A DNA stretch of 64,000 nt, taken from NCBI RefSeq assembly GCF_009834765.1, contig NZ_WVHP01000001.1, forward strand, positions 273,572-337,571, read 5' to 3'. The notes below the pieces were generated by a model, which had not been told where the DNA came from, searched no databases, and saw nothing but the letters and a program-made list of their open reading frames with translations. Source of the stretch: Saccharibacter sp. EH611 (GTDB lineage: Bacteria > Pseudomonadota > Alphaproteobacteria > Acetobacterales > Acetobacteraceae). A program made the position numbers and the translations under genes. How positions within the stretch are numbered: position 1 is the first letter of the stretch; the number at the start of each line of letters is the position of its first letter. Of the stretch, positions 1 to 7,348 are shown in pieces.

Positions 1-698
1 TTACCATCTGCGACATAGAGAACCTGCCAACCATATGCCTCAAAACGCTTACCGACGTCTTCCGTATGGGCAAGATCAGTCCCACCTTCGATGGAAATAC
101 GGTTGGCATCATACACCCACGTGACATTACCGAGCTGCAAATGCCCCGCCATGGCCGCGGCCTCACCCGTCACACCTTCCATCAAGTCACCATCACCACA
201 GAAGGCAGTGATATGATAATCGAACAAGGAAAAACCCGGACGGTTATACGTGGCTGACAGCCAGCGCTGTGCCATGGCCATACCGATTGTATTCGCACAG
301 CCTTGCCCCAACGGGCCAGTCGTAACTTCCACCCCAGCGGTGAGCCCATATTCAGGATGCCCAGGCGTGCGCGAATCTAAACGCCGGAAAGAGCGTAAAT
401 CCTCGAGCGTTAAAGCAGGGCGATCAACCACCCTCCCATCTTCAACATCATGTACATCAGCGAGATGCAGAACAGAATACAGCAAAATAGCCGCATGACC
501 GCCTGATAGTACGAATCGATCGCGTGCCGGCCAAAGGGGGTTTGCCGGATAATAGAGCATATCATACTGCCAAAAAGCGTACATTGCCGGTGCTAGAGCC
601 ATGGCGGTTCCTGGATGCCCGGATTTTGCGCGCTCAACACCATCCATCGACAAGGTGCGAATGGTGTCAATACAGAGTTTTGACAGCGTACTGGTCAC
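1..698 (-). CDS. tkt: Transketolase, N-terminal part (cut by window edge)
   Basis: Thiamine-diphosphate enzyme moving two-carbon units between sugar phosphates in the pentose phosphate pathway. About 232 codons are visible, reading off the left edge with no stop. The translation has the N-terminal signature KSGHPGTAMALAP, the GPLGQG stretch, and the ThDP/Mg motif opening GDGDLMEG and closing near YDANRISIEG, followed by GGTDLAHTEDV. I place the start at a GTG (698) because AAAGGA lies about 10 bases upstream and the reading VTSTLSKLCIDTIRTL matches the family N-terminus. An ATG 17 codons in is less likely. The oxidative and non-oxidative pentose phosphate routes are central in acetic acid bacteria, so this is probably a main metabolic gene. 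The isozyme cannot be told from this fragment. Confidence 0.95.
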   Translation of the reverse strand, partial: MTSTLSKLCIDTIRTLSMDGVERAKSGHPGTAMALAPAMYAFWQYDMLYYPANPLWPARDRFVLSGGHAAILLYSVLHLADVHDVEDGRVVDRPALTLEDLRSFRRLDSRTPGHPEYGLTAGVEVTTGPLGQGCANTIGMAMAQRWLSATYNRPGFSLFDYHITAFCGDGDLMEGVTGEAAAMAGHLQLGNVTWVYDANRISIEGGTDLAHTEDVGKRFEAYGWQVLYVADG

Positions 699-958
699 TT
701 TTTTACAGTCCTTTTATGCTCAGAATCTCCCAAAGGCTGAAGAGATCACCCCTAACCTCTCCATCTTTTGGGAATGACGACCCCACAAGTGGCGCGATCC
801 TTCGTCTGACGCAATGCCTTCTGTAAAGAAACTGTGCATTTTCGACATGATGATCGTTTTTCCTTGTCTCAGAAAGCACAGCCCTCATCTTTCCCTCCCA
901 CGCACAACAGGCTAGCCTGACGACCATTACCGGCCATTTACACGGATGAGCATCAATC

Positions 959-1462
959 ATGACGCAAGCCGACGCTATGCATTTCACACCCGAACAGATC
1001 ACTGCTCTGTTCATTGACGCTGCTCGCTCGGGCGAGTGCTCCTTATTGAAGCAATTTTTGGACGCTGGCATGCCAATAAACTGCACGGACAGCCGGGGCT
1101 ATACTCCACTGATCGTTGCCACGTACAATGAGCAAATTGAAGCAGCCCGTCTCCTCCTTGAGCATGGCGCAGACCCCAACGAGATCGACGAAAAAGGAGC
1201 CACCGCTCTCTCTGGCGTGGCCTTTAAGGGGTTTGAAGACATCGCCACATTGTTGATCGACAAAGGTGCGGTGGTTGATAAACCCAACCATGCAGGGCGC
1301 ACGCCTTTAATGTTCGCCGTTATGTTCGGGCGCGAAAATATGGCCCGCCTTCTCCTGCATCATGGTGCTAACCCTGAACTCCGCGACGCAGAAGGCATGT
1401 CCGCCCGCGAAATGGCCACCCATCAGGGCCTTACCCTCTTTGATGAAAGCACCCCGTCATGA
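959..1462 (+). CDS. Ankyrin-repeat protein
   Basis: A 167-residue protein made almost wholly of ankyrin repeats, a protein-protein interaction fold. An imperfect unit covers about residues 14-46, and three clear units follow at about 47-79, 80-112 and 113-145, each with the pattern G.TPL..A...G....A..LL..GA. There is no signal peptide or membrane segment, so it is probably cytoplasmic. The start ATG follows GGATGAG. Its stop overlaps the hisC start (ATGA), so the two are translationally coupled. Small ankyrin proteins of this kind are common in alphaproteobacteria, but the partner is unknown and the link to histidine synthesis may be only transcriptional. Confidence 0.85.
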   Translation: MTQADAMHFTPEQITALFIDAARSGECSLLKQFLDAGMPINCTDSRGYTPLIVATYNEQIEAARLLLEHGADPNEIDEKGATALSGVAFKGFEDIATLLIDKGAVVDKPNHAGRTPLMFAVMFGRENMARLLLHHGANPELRDAEGMSAREMATHQGLTLFDESTPS

Positions 1463-2532
1463 GCCGTTTGTGGAACCCGAGCGTTCACGCGCTTCAGCCT
1501 TATACGCCAGGTGAGCAGCCTAAACTCACCAATTTAACAAAGCTCAACACGAACGAATCTCCTTATGGCCCTAGCCCAAAGGCAATTCAGGCTATTAAAG
1601 ACGCGGCTTCAGGCACGCTTCGTCTGTATCCCGATCCAACCTCACAAGGGCTCCGTCAAGCGATTGCTGAGCTCTATAACGTTGGCGTTGAGAATATCTT
1701 CCCCGGCAATGGCTCTGATGAAGTGCTTGCTCATGTCTTCCGCGCTCTGTTCCATCCTGATGAGCCCGTGCTCTTTAGCGATGTCACCTACGGCTTTTAC
1801 CCTATTTACTGCCAGATGTTCGATCTGCCGTATCGGATGATCCCCTTACGAGAAGACTTCTCCATTCATCAAGAAGACTATACCGGGCCATGCGGCGGTA
1901 TCATTCTTGCCAATCCGAACGCCAATACGGGAATGCTTCTTCCTGTTGAAGATATTGAAGCTCTCGTTCAACGCCACCCAAACCGAACCGTCGTCGTTGA
2001 TGAGGCCTATGTCGAGTTTGGCGGTCAAAGCGCCATCCCTCTCATCAAACGCTACGATAACCTGCTTATTGTGCGCACTTTCTCAAAATCGTCTGGCCTC
2101 GCTGGGCTTCGCGTAGGGTACGCCATCGGCTCTGAAGAGCTTATTGATGGGCTCACCCGTGTCAAAGATAGCTTCAACTCCTACCCGCTCTCCCGCCCGG
2201 CCCAAGCTGGTGCTGAAGCCTCCATCCGCGATACAGCATGGCTTGAAGACACAACACGGAAAATTATCAAAACCCGTGATGCCTTGATCGCTGATCTGCG
2301 TCAACGTGGGCTCACCGTTCTCCCCTCTTATGCGAATTTTATTTTGGCGCATCATCCACAGCATGATGCCGGGAAGCTGGCCAAAGCATTACGGGATCAG
2401 GCGATCATTGTACGCTATCAAGGCTCTTCACCACGCATTAAGGACTGGCTACGTATTACGATCGGCACAGACCACGATAGCAAACGCCTTCTAGAAGCCC
2501 TTGATCTTATAGAGAAAAATACGCTGCGTTAA
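1459..2532 (+). CDS. hisC: Histidinol-phosphate aminotransferase
   Basis: PLP-dependent class I/II aminotransferase, 357 residues, converting imidazole acetol phosphate and glutamate to histidinol phosphate in histidine synthesis. Visible signatures are LNTNESPYGPSP near residue 30, GNGSDEVL near 83, the PLP-contacting region DEAYVEFGG near 181, and the Schiff-base lysine in TFSKSSGLAGLRVGYA (about K210). Length is normal for the family. It starts inside the stop of the ankyrin gene. HisC-type enzymes in bacteria can also transaminate aromatic amino acids, and no other his gene is nearby, so a broader role is possible. A large hairpin lies immediately downstream. Confidence 0.93.
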   Translation: MSRLWNPSVHALQPYTPGEQPKLTNLTKLNTNESPYGPSPKAIQAIKDAASGTLRLYPDPTSQGLRQAIAELYNVGVENIFPGNGSDEVLAHVFRALFHPDEPVLFSDVTYGFYPIYCQMFDLPYRMIPLREDFSIHQEDYTGPCGGIILANPNANTGMLLPVEDIEALVQRHPNRTVVVDEAYVEFGGQSAIPLIKRYDNLLIVRTFSKSSGLAGLRVGYAIGSEELIDGLTRVKDSFNSYPLSRPAQAGAEASIRDTAWLEDTTRKIIKTRDALIADLRQRGLTVLPSYANFILAHHPQHDAGKLAKALRDQAIIVRYQGSSPRIKDWLRITIGTDHDSKRLLEALDLIEKNTLR

Positions 2533-2548
2533 CGGCGTCGTAAGCTTT

Positions 2549-2606
2549 CCTCCTGCATGATTGTTGGAGGTTCTACAGCTGTAGATCTTCACAACCATGC
2601 AGGAGG
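2549..2606 (+). promoter_or_regulatory. Long hairpin that buries a Shine-Dalgarno
   Basis: An 11-base perfect inverted repeat (CCTCCTGCATG at 2549-2559, CATGCAGGAGG at 2596-2606) is extended inward by TTGT/ACAA and encloses a second perfect palindrome CTACAGCTGTAG (2573-2584). The 3' arm contains AGGAGG (2601-2606), which is the ribosome binding site of the small gene that starts at 2612. In RNA the site would be paired, so translation could be controlled by melting or rearrangement. There is no T-run after the stem, which argues against a simple hisC terminator. Confidence 0.6.
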
Positions 2607-2611
2607 GTTTC

Positions 2612-2860
2612 ATGATGCGTCCCGCTCATCGCACACTTGCCGAACATCGCCCTATTCGGCGTAACAACAATGAAAAGCGCCGCCAGCTTAACGAGCTCTG
2701 CAATACGGCCTTACGGTTACGCCCGCAGACAACGCCGGCTTTGCGCGCAAGCATTGAGCGCCGTATTCGTGAATTACGCTCAGATTTGCGGCAAAAACCA
2801 ACGTCTCCTTCCTCACCGCAAGAGCGTCCACACCGCTCCTACGTCTTGCACGCCGATTAA
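2612..2860 (+). CDS. Small basic protein of unknown function
   Basis: An 82-residue protein rich in Arg, with a central helix-like basic stretch (ALRASIERRIRELRSDLRQK) and a disordered Ser/Pro tail. I recognise no family. The longest frame begins at 2597, but AGGAGG (2601-2606) lies inside that extension and sits 5 bases before the ATG at 2612 (8 before the next ATG at 2615). One of these two is therefore the likely start. The binding site is enclosed in the hairpin at 2549-2606. No signal peptide or membrane segment is visible. The charge pattern would fit a nucleic-acid or ribosome-associated protein, but that is speculation. The gene is followed by about 95 bases and then the M29 aminopeptidase gene. 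Confidence 0.6.
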   Translation: MMRPAHRTLAEHRPIRRNNNEKRRQLNELCNTALRLRPQTTPALRASIERRIRELRSDLRQKPTSPSSPQERPHRSYVLHAD

Positions 2861-2883
2861 GCTCACTTTTCTCATCATTAGAC

Positions 2884-2954
2884 CCGTTGCACTTCTGGCG
2901 TTCAGCCGTCACGATAGCCTTAATTTCTTGTCTCCTAACATCAGGGTGCAACGG
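2884..2954 (+). repeat. Spaced inverted repeat before the aminopeptidase start
   Basis: CCGTTGCAC (2884-2892) and GTGCAACGG (2946-2954) form a perfect 9-base inverted repeat separated by 53 bases. The second arm ends two bases before the start ATG at 2957 and abuts the weak ribosome binding site CAGGG. It may be a leader stem-loop. A chance repeat cannot be excluded. Confidence 0.35.
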
Positions 2955-2956
2955 CT

Positions 2957-4201
2957 ATGTCTCATTCCTCTCTTTCACACGATCAACTCCTTGATCGTCT
3001 TGCTGAAACGTCCGTCCGCGTTGGACTAAACCTCCAAAAAGGGCAGCAGCTCATCATCACTGCACCGCTTGATGCCGTACCTCTCATACGTCGCATCACC
3101 ACCCATGCCTATAAGGCTGGGGCTTCCTTGGTCACAACTTTCTACAATGATGACGAAGCCCTCCTCGCTCGCTTTGCTCATGCGCCTGAAGAGAGCTTCG
3201 ATACGGCCGCAAATTGGATGGCTGACGGTATTGCCAAGGCCTTCCGTGAAGGGGCCGCACGCATGGCCATTACCGGTGGCAATCCAACCCTGCTCAAAGG
3301 CCAAAACCCCGACCATGTCTCACGCGTCAGCCGGGCCGCCTCACGCGCAAACCGCCCCGCGATGGAGATCATTACCCAGTTTGCAACCAACTGGAACATC
3401 ATCGCCTGCGCAACGCCGGCTTGGGCCCAGCAAATTTTTCCAGACCTGCCAGAAGCAGAGGCTATGGACGCTCTATGGAAGGGTATCTTTAGTGCGTCTC
3501 GCGCCGATACAGAAAACCCCGTTCAGGCGTGGGCAGACCATAACCGCGTCCTCCATCACCGCTCCACTCTACTCAATAAGCTACGTTTCGATTCGCTCCA
3601 CTTTAAAGGCCCCGGCACTGATATTGATATCGGCCTTGCTGACGGCCATCTTTGGGCTGGTGGGGCCGAAAAGGCTGGCAATGGCGTCGTCTGTAACCCC
3701 AACATTCCAACGGAAGAAGTCTTCACAACGCCACATTGCGCCCATATCAACGGCACTGTTTCCTCGACTAAGCCCTTGTTTCACCAAGGCTCCCTCATTG
3801 ATGGAATCACGGTTCGTTTTGAAAATGGCCGTATTGTTGACGCTCATGCTGACCAAGGTGAAGACGTCCTCAACCGTATTCTTGAAAGCGATCACGGGGC
3901 CCGTAGCATTGGCGAAGTCGCTCTTGTGCCGCACTCATCCCCTATTTCACAAAGCGGAATCCTGTATCGCAACACGCTTTTTGATGAGAACGCGTCCTGC
4001 CATATCGCTTTGGGTCAAGCCTACACAAAATGCATGACCGATCCCGAAGGTTTGAGTGAAGAAGAACTGATTGCTCGTGGTGCCAACCATTCCATTATCC
4101 ATATTGATTGGATGATTGGGTCTGACAAAATTGATGTTGATGGTATCAAAAACGGACAACGCACGCCCGTTCTCCGCAAAGGTGAGTGGGTGCTGGACTA
4201 A
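2957..4201 (+). CDS. M29-family metalloaminopeptidase
   Basis: A 414-residue cytoplasmic aminopeptidase of the thermophilic aminopeptidase (AmpS/AmpT, M29) family, which removes N-terminal residues using two metal ions. The expected ligand positions are all visible: NIPTEEVFTTPH (E254), GEVALVPH (E320), ENASCHIALG (H349) with the conserved tyrosine at about 356, and SIIHIDWMIGS (H382, D384). Length agrees with the family. The start ATG follows a weak CAGGG site. The gene just downstream begins within a few bases of the stop, so both are likely on one transcript ending at the terminator near 4666-4712. Substrate range cannot be inferred. Confidence 0.9.
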   Translation: MSHSSLSHDQLLDRLAETSVRVGLNLQKGQQLIITAPLDAVPLIRRITTHAYKAGASLVTTFYNDDEALLARFAHAPEESFDTAANWMADGIAKAFREGAARMAITGGNPTLLKGQNPDHVSRVSRAASRANRPAMEIITQFATNWNIIACATPAWAQQIFPDLPEAEAMDALWKGIFSASRADTENPVQAWADHNRVLHHRSTLLNKLRFDSLHFKGPGTDIDIGLADGHLWAGGAEKAGNGVVCNPNIPTEEVFTTPHCAHINGTVSSTKPLFHQGSLIDGITVRFENGRIVDAHADQGEDVLNRILESDHGARSIGEVALVPHSSPISQSGILYRNTLFDENASCHIALGQAYTKCMTDPEGLSEEELIARGANHSIIHIDWMIGSDKIDVDGIKNGQRTPVLRKGEWVLD

Positions 4202-4206
4202 TATTT

Positions 4207-4635
4207 ATGCCTATTTCGCTTGATCCAGCTCAGCTACCGGAACTCAACATCCTCACATTGGCTCAATCTGGAGCCATTGTGAGAGCAGAGCGCGAAACAC
4301 CAGAAGATGGCATTCCCGCTTTCATTACACGCTCAGGATGGAATGAGCTGATTAGTCATCACGCTCAAGAACAAGAAACGGTTGCTGACACCGCTACACG
4401 TGTTCTCACAGCTCTTGAGAAAAGTATTGGACTCCTCATGACCCAAGCAGCGAAAGCTGCACAAGAGCATGAACAGAGCACTCCACCCTCTCTCTATAGT
4501 CTTGAAACGGATCTCTTCCCGAGCAACACGCAGACACGCCTCGTCTTTGTAAAGGACATATCTCACCACGTTGCGTGCGCACTTATCGGAACTCCCGATC
4601 AAATTTCGGAAATTATACGGCCTTCTTCCCCGTAG
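4207..4635 (+). CDS. Conserved-looking protein of unknown function
   Basis: About 142 residues, soluble, with no signal peptide, membrane segment or motif I recognise. The middle contains a predicted helical stretch (ATRVLTALEKSIGLL, then MTQAAKAAQEHEQ) and the C-terminal third looks like alternating strands. I choose the ATG at 4207. A GTG at 4186 in the same frame overlaps the end of the aminopeptidase gene and has a poorly spaced AAAGG. Five bases separate the ATG from the upstream stop, so translation is probably coupled to the aminopeptidase. A strong terminator follows about 30 bases after the stop. Confidence 0.55.
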   Translation: MPISLDPAQLPELNILTLAQSGAIVRAERETPEDGIPAFITRSGWNELISHHAQEQETVADTATRVLTALEKSIGLLMTQAAKAAQEHEQSTPPSLYSLETDLFPSNTQTRLVFVKDISHHVACALIGTPDQISEIIRPSSP

Positions 4636-4665
4636 AGTGACGAAACGTCTCTGCAATCTTTTGTC

Positions 4666-4712
4666 CTCGCTCGAATCGATTCGTTTATTATCGATTCGGG
4701 CGAGTTTCTTTT
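4666..4712 (+). terminator. Rho-independent terminator
   Basis: Stem arms CTCGCTCGAATCG (4666-4678) and CGATTCGGGCGAG (4692-4704) pair over 13 positions with one G-U, and are followed by TTTCTTTT. It closes the plus-strand unit that ends with the unknown gene at 4207-4635. Confidence 0.85.
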
Positions 4713-5015
4713 CGTCGAGGTTCCATGAGAATATGATTTCACCAAATTTGATAGTTATTAAAATAAGTTTTTAAATAAAAACTTCCAAAACAAACGTTAT
4801 CCCCTTTTTACTTATACGTTATTTTTACCTTTATTGTTCTTATAATAAACCAGCGTTTCAGCTAGATGCTTACCGACTTTTTGGTTCATCATGTGCGCGA
4901 TTAGTCGTGACAACGACACACTGTCTGGTTGTAAAATTCACAAAAAAACAATCTATGGTTGCATTTATCGCTGATACTGCTTCTAATTGTATTTCCACCA
5001 CAGGAGTTAAAACCT
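4713..5015 (+). promoter_or_regulatory. AT-rich leader and promoter region of the ctrA-like gene
   Basis: About 300 bases without a gene, clearly richer in A and T than the surrounding DNA. It contains a good -10-like TATAAT at 4841-4846, with no convincing -35 at the right distance, and paired TTAA half-sites at 4758-4761 and 4771-4774. Their 9-base spacing differs from the usual 7-base spacing of CtrA boxes. The ribosome binding site CAGGAG (5001-5006) lies 9 bases before the ATG at 5016. Long AT-rich leaders are typical of heavily regulated genes. The exact promoter is not determined. Confidence 0.4.
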
Positions 5016-5756
5016 ATGCGTGTCTTAATCGCGGAAAGTGACCTTTTTATCTCGTCCCCTCTTATTAGAATGTTGCGGAATGCTTCCTATACAGTCGATC
5101 ATGCGACTTCAGGAAGTGATACGATCAACATGCTAAAATATTATGATTATGACCTCCTCATTACTGAAATGTCTCTTGAGGATATGGAAGGTCATGACAT
5201 TATTCGTCAAATAAGACGCGCTCAAATCACAACACCAATTATGGTCATCTCCACACTCATGCAGCCTCAAGCTAAAGTAATGGCCTTTGCTGCAGGTGCT
5301 GATGATTATGTGATTAAGCCTTACGATAATGATGAGCTTCTTGCTCGTGTTCAGGCTCTCATGCGTCGCGCCCATGGCTTTGCTGAACCACGCATTAAAG
5401 TAGGCCCACTCGAGCTCGATCTTAGCAGTCGAATGATCAGCATTGATGGACAATTCTTACATCTAACCAGTAAAGAATACGCCATTATGGAACTTTTGAT
5501 CGTACGTCGGGGCGCTATCCTTACTAAGGATACCTTCCTGAACCATCTTTATGGCGGGATTGATGAGCCTGAAATGAAAATTATTGATGTTTTCATCTGT
5601 AAACTAAGACGTAAACTTCAACGTTTCGGAGCCGGTCATATGATCACAACCGTATGGGGTCGTGGCTATATTCTAGCTGAGGAACCAGAACAGCCTGCTT
5701 CCCCAGCGTTATCGTCATCGACACATGCAGCGCCTAACTTACGTGAAGCGATCTAA
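5016..5756 (+). CDS. ctrA: CtrA-type cell-cycle response regulator with Glu at the phospho-site
   Basis: An OmpR-class response regulator of 246 residues. The C-terminal winged helix is very close to Caulobacter CtrA (HLTSKEYAIMELL, FLNHLYGGIDEPEMKIIDVF, TTVWGRGYIL). CtrA is the master transcription factor of the alphaproteobacterial cell cycle. The receiver domain (1-120) is unusual. Residue 51, the phosphorylated Asp in CtrA (LLDLNLPDM), is Glu here (LITEMSLEDM; codon GAA at 5166-5168), and the second residue of the acidic pocket is Ser8 (AESD instead of IEDD). The conserved Lys in DDYVIKPY is kept. The regulator may therefore act without phosphorylation. The start is the ATG at 5016 after CAGGAG. 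A frame open 19 codons further upstream lacks family similarity. It could be a second, divergent CtrA copy; the rest of the genome would tell. Confidence 0.88.
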   Translation: MRVLIAESDLFISSPLIRMLRNASYTVDHATSGSDTINMLKYYDYDLLITEMSLEDMEGHDIIRQIRRAQITTPIMVISTLMQPQAKVMAFAAGADDYVIKPYDNDELLARVQALMRRAHGFAEPRIKVGPLELDLSSRMISIDGQFLHLTSKEYAIMELLIVRRGAILTKDTFLNHLYGGIDEPEMKIIDVFICKLRRKLQRFGAGHMITTVWGRGYILAEEPEQPASPALSSSTHAAPNLREAI

Positions 5757-5767
5757 ACCGTTCTCTT

Positions 5768-5819
5768 ACAGCAACACCTCTTTTATGTGGCTTTATCAAC
5801 GTAAAAGAAGTGTTGCTGT
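5768..5819. terminator. Bidirectional-type hairpin between convergent genes
   Basis: A 20-base stem with two G-U pairs (5768-5787 against 5800-5819, 12-base loop) lies between the convergent ctrA and glmM genes. The T-runs are weak on both sides, so termination efficiency is uncertain, but position and stem length fit a shared terminator. Confidence 0.65.
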
Positions 5820-5825
5820 TGTCAT

Positions 5826-7187
5826 TTACTCTACGGAGATCACGCGGCAGATTCTCTCACGAACCTGCTGCACCATCTCTCGTACCGTCTCCTCATTTTG
5901 AGCTTCGACCATAATACGGATCAACGGTTCAGTCCCACTGGCACGGAGCACGAGCCGTCCTTGTTCACCTAAAATAGACGCGGCCCATTGGCTAATCTCA
6001 GCGACTTCAGAGCTTTTGAGTGGATTTTCACCCGAATAGCGCACATTTTCCAAAAGCTGGGGGTAAGGTTCAAAAATCCGGCACACTTGGCTGGCGGTTT
6101 GATCTTTCGCCACCATAACCGCTAGAACTTGTAGGGCTGCAAGCAAACCATCACCCGTCGTTCCATAATCAGACAATACCATATGGCCAGATTGCTCGCC
6201 GCCTAAATTTGCCTCCACCTGACGCATACGCTCTACCACATAACGATCTCCCACAGCTGTGCGATGCAATGTCAGTCCCATCGTTTGGAGATATTTTTCG
6301 AGCCCCATATTGGACATAACAGTTGCGACAACTTCCTGCCCTCTCAAGCGGCCCTGCTCATGCCATGATGCCGCAATAAGACCGAGGATCTGGTCGCCAT
6401 CCACCAAATGTCCTTCTTCATCGGCAAAAAGAACACGATCCGCATCGCCATCCAAAGCAATCCCACAATGCGCGCCGTGCTCTTTCACCGCCTCGCACAT
6501 ACGCTGCGGATGTGTAGAGCCAACACCATCGTTAATATTCACCCCATCTGGATGACAGCCGATGGAAATCACCTCTGCCCCCAGCTCCCACAAAGCAGCA
6601 GGGGCAACACGATAAGCAGAACCATTCGCACAATCGAGAACAATTTTAAGCCCATCTAAACGCAGCCCACGCGGGAAGGAGAATTTCACATTCTCCACAT
6701 AACGCCCCGCAGCATCCGTTAGACGAGACGCTTTACCGATATGTTCAGGTGTTGCCAATTTCCCCGACAAATCTTGCTGCATTAAGCTTTCAATATCCGC
6801 TTCCATCGCATCGGACAACTTGAAACCATCAGGGCCAAAAAGCTTAATCCCATTATCCGTAAACGGATTGTGGGATGCAGAAATCATCACGCCCAAATCC
6901 GCCCGTAAAGAGCGGGTCAAAAAAGCCACGGCTGGCGTCGGAAGGGGGCCAACAAGAATGACATCCATCCCAGCGGCTAAAAAGCCTGACACCAAGGCGC
7001 ATTCAATCATGTACCCTGAAAGACGCGTATCTTTACCGACAATCACCGTATGGCGATGGTTAGACTGCGTTGTGAATTGTATCCCCGCCGCTTGGCCAAG
7101 CTTTTGGGCAACCTCTACGGTCATCGGAGACGTATTAGCCTGACCGCGAATACCATCTGTACCAAAAAATACTCGCTTACCAGCCAT
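5826..7187 (-). CDS. glmM: Phosphoglucosamine mutase
   Basis: Cytoplasmic enzyme converting glucosamine-6-phosphate to glucosamine-1-phosphate, the step leading to UDP-GlcNAc for peptidoglycan and lipopolysaccharide. At 453 residues it has the family length. Signatures are FGTDGIRG at the N-terminus, the phosphoserine loop MISASHNP (catalytic Ser about residue 105), the Mg-binding ALDGDADR and the C-terminal phosphate loop [12 protein letters not shown]. The start ATG follows GAGAGGGG. It lies downstream of ftsH in the same direction, as in many proteobacteria, but a terminator after ftsH suggests its own promoter in the roughly 160-base gap. Confidence 0.96.
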   Translation of the reverse strand: MAGKRVFFGTDGIRGQANTSPMTVEVAQKLGQAAGIQFTTQSNHRHTVIVGKDTRLSGYMIECALVSGFLAAGMDVILVGPLPTPAVAFLTRSLRADLGVMISASHNPFTDNGIKLFGPDGFKLSDAMEADIESLMQQDLSGKLATPEHIGKASRLTDAAGRYVENVKFSFPRGLRLDGLKIVLDCANGSAYRVAPAALWELGAEVISIGCHPDGVNINDGVGSTHPQRMCEAVKEHGAHCGIALDGDADRVLFADEEGHLVDGDQILGLIAASWHEQGRLRGQEVVATVMSNMGLEKYLQTMGLTLHRTAVGDRYVVERMRQVEANLGGEQSGHMVLSDYGTTGDGLLAALQVLAVMVAKDQTASQVCRIFEPYPQLLENVRYSGENPLKSSEVAEISQWAASILGEQGRLVLRASGTEPLIRIMVEAQNEETVREMVQQVRERICRVISVE

Positions 7188-7278
7188 GAATACGTTCCCC
7201 TCTCACCCGTCACATCGCGTCGATCCGACAATTCAGAATGCAACTTTGTGCATCAATAATAATCTGACGCCTTTAACA

Positions 7279-7317
7279 TAAAACAGGCGTATAACGAACC
7301 TTATCGTCATACGCCTG
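7279..7317 (-). terminator. Terminator after ftsH
   Basis: On the minus strand, CAGGCGTAT and a second 4-base block pair with the mirror arm across 7284-7317 (one mismatch), followed by TTTT. It separates ftsH from glmM. Confidence 0.75.
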
Positions 7318-7348
7318 CCTCGTTAAACGCCTTTTTAAAAACCGCCCA

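Noticed and set aside
3069..4037. Open frame of 322 codons inside the M29 aminopeptidase gene
   Set aside because: It lies wholly within a gene with all metal ligands conserved, in another phase. The translation is low-complexity and matches nothing I recognise.
4758..4774. Possible CtrA box in the ctrA leader
   Set aside because: The two TTAA half-sites are 9 bases apart rather than 7, and the region is so AT-rich that such pairs are expected by chance.
4713..5015. AT-rich stretch as a sign of horizontally acquired DNA
   Set aside because: There are no mobility genes, repeats or tRNA junctions, and the neighbouring ctrA is a core alphaproteobacterial gene. A regulatory leader explains it better.
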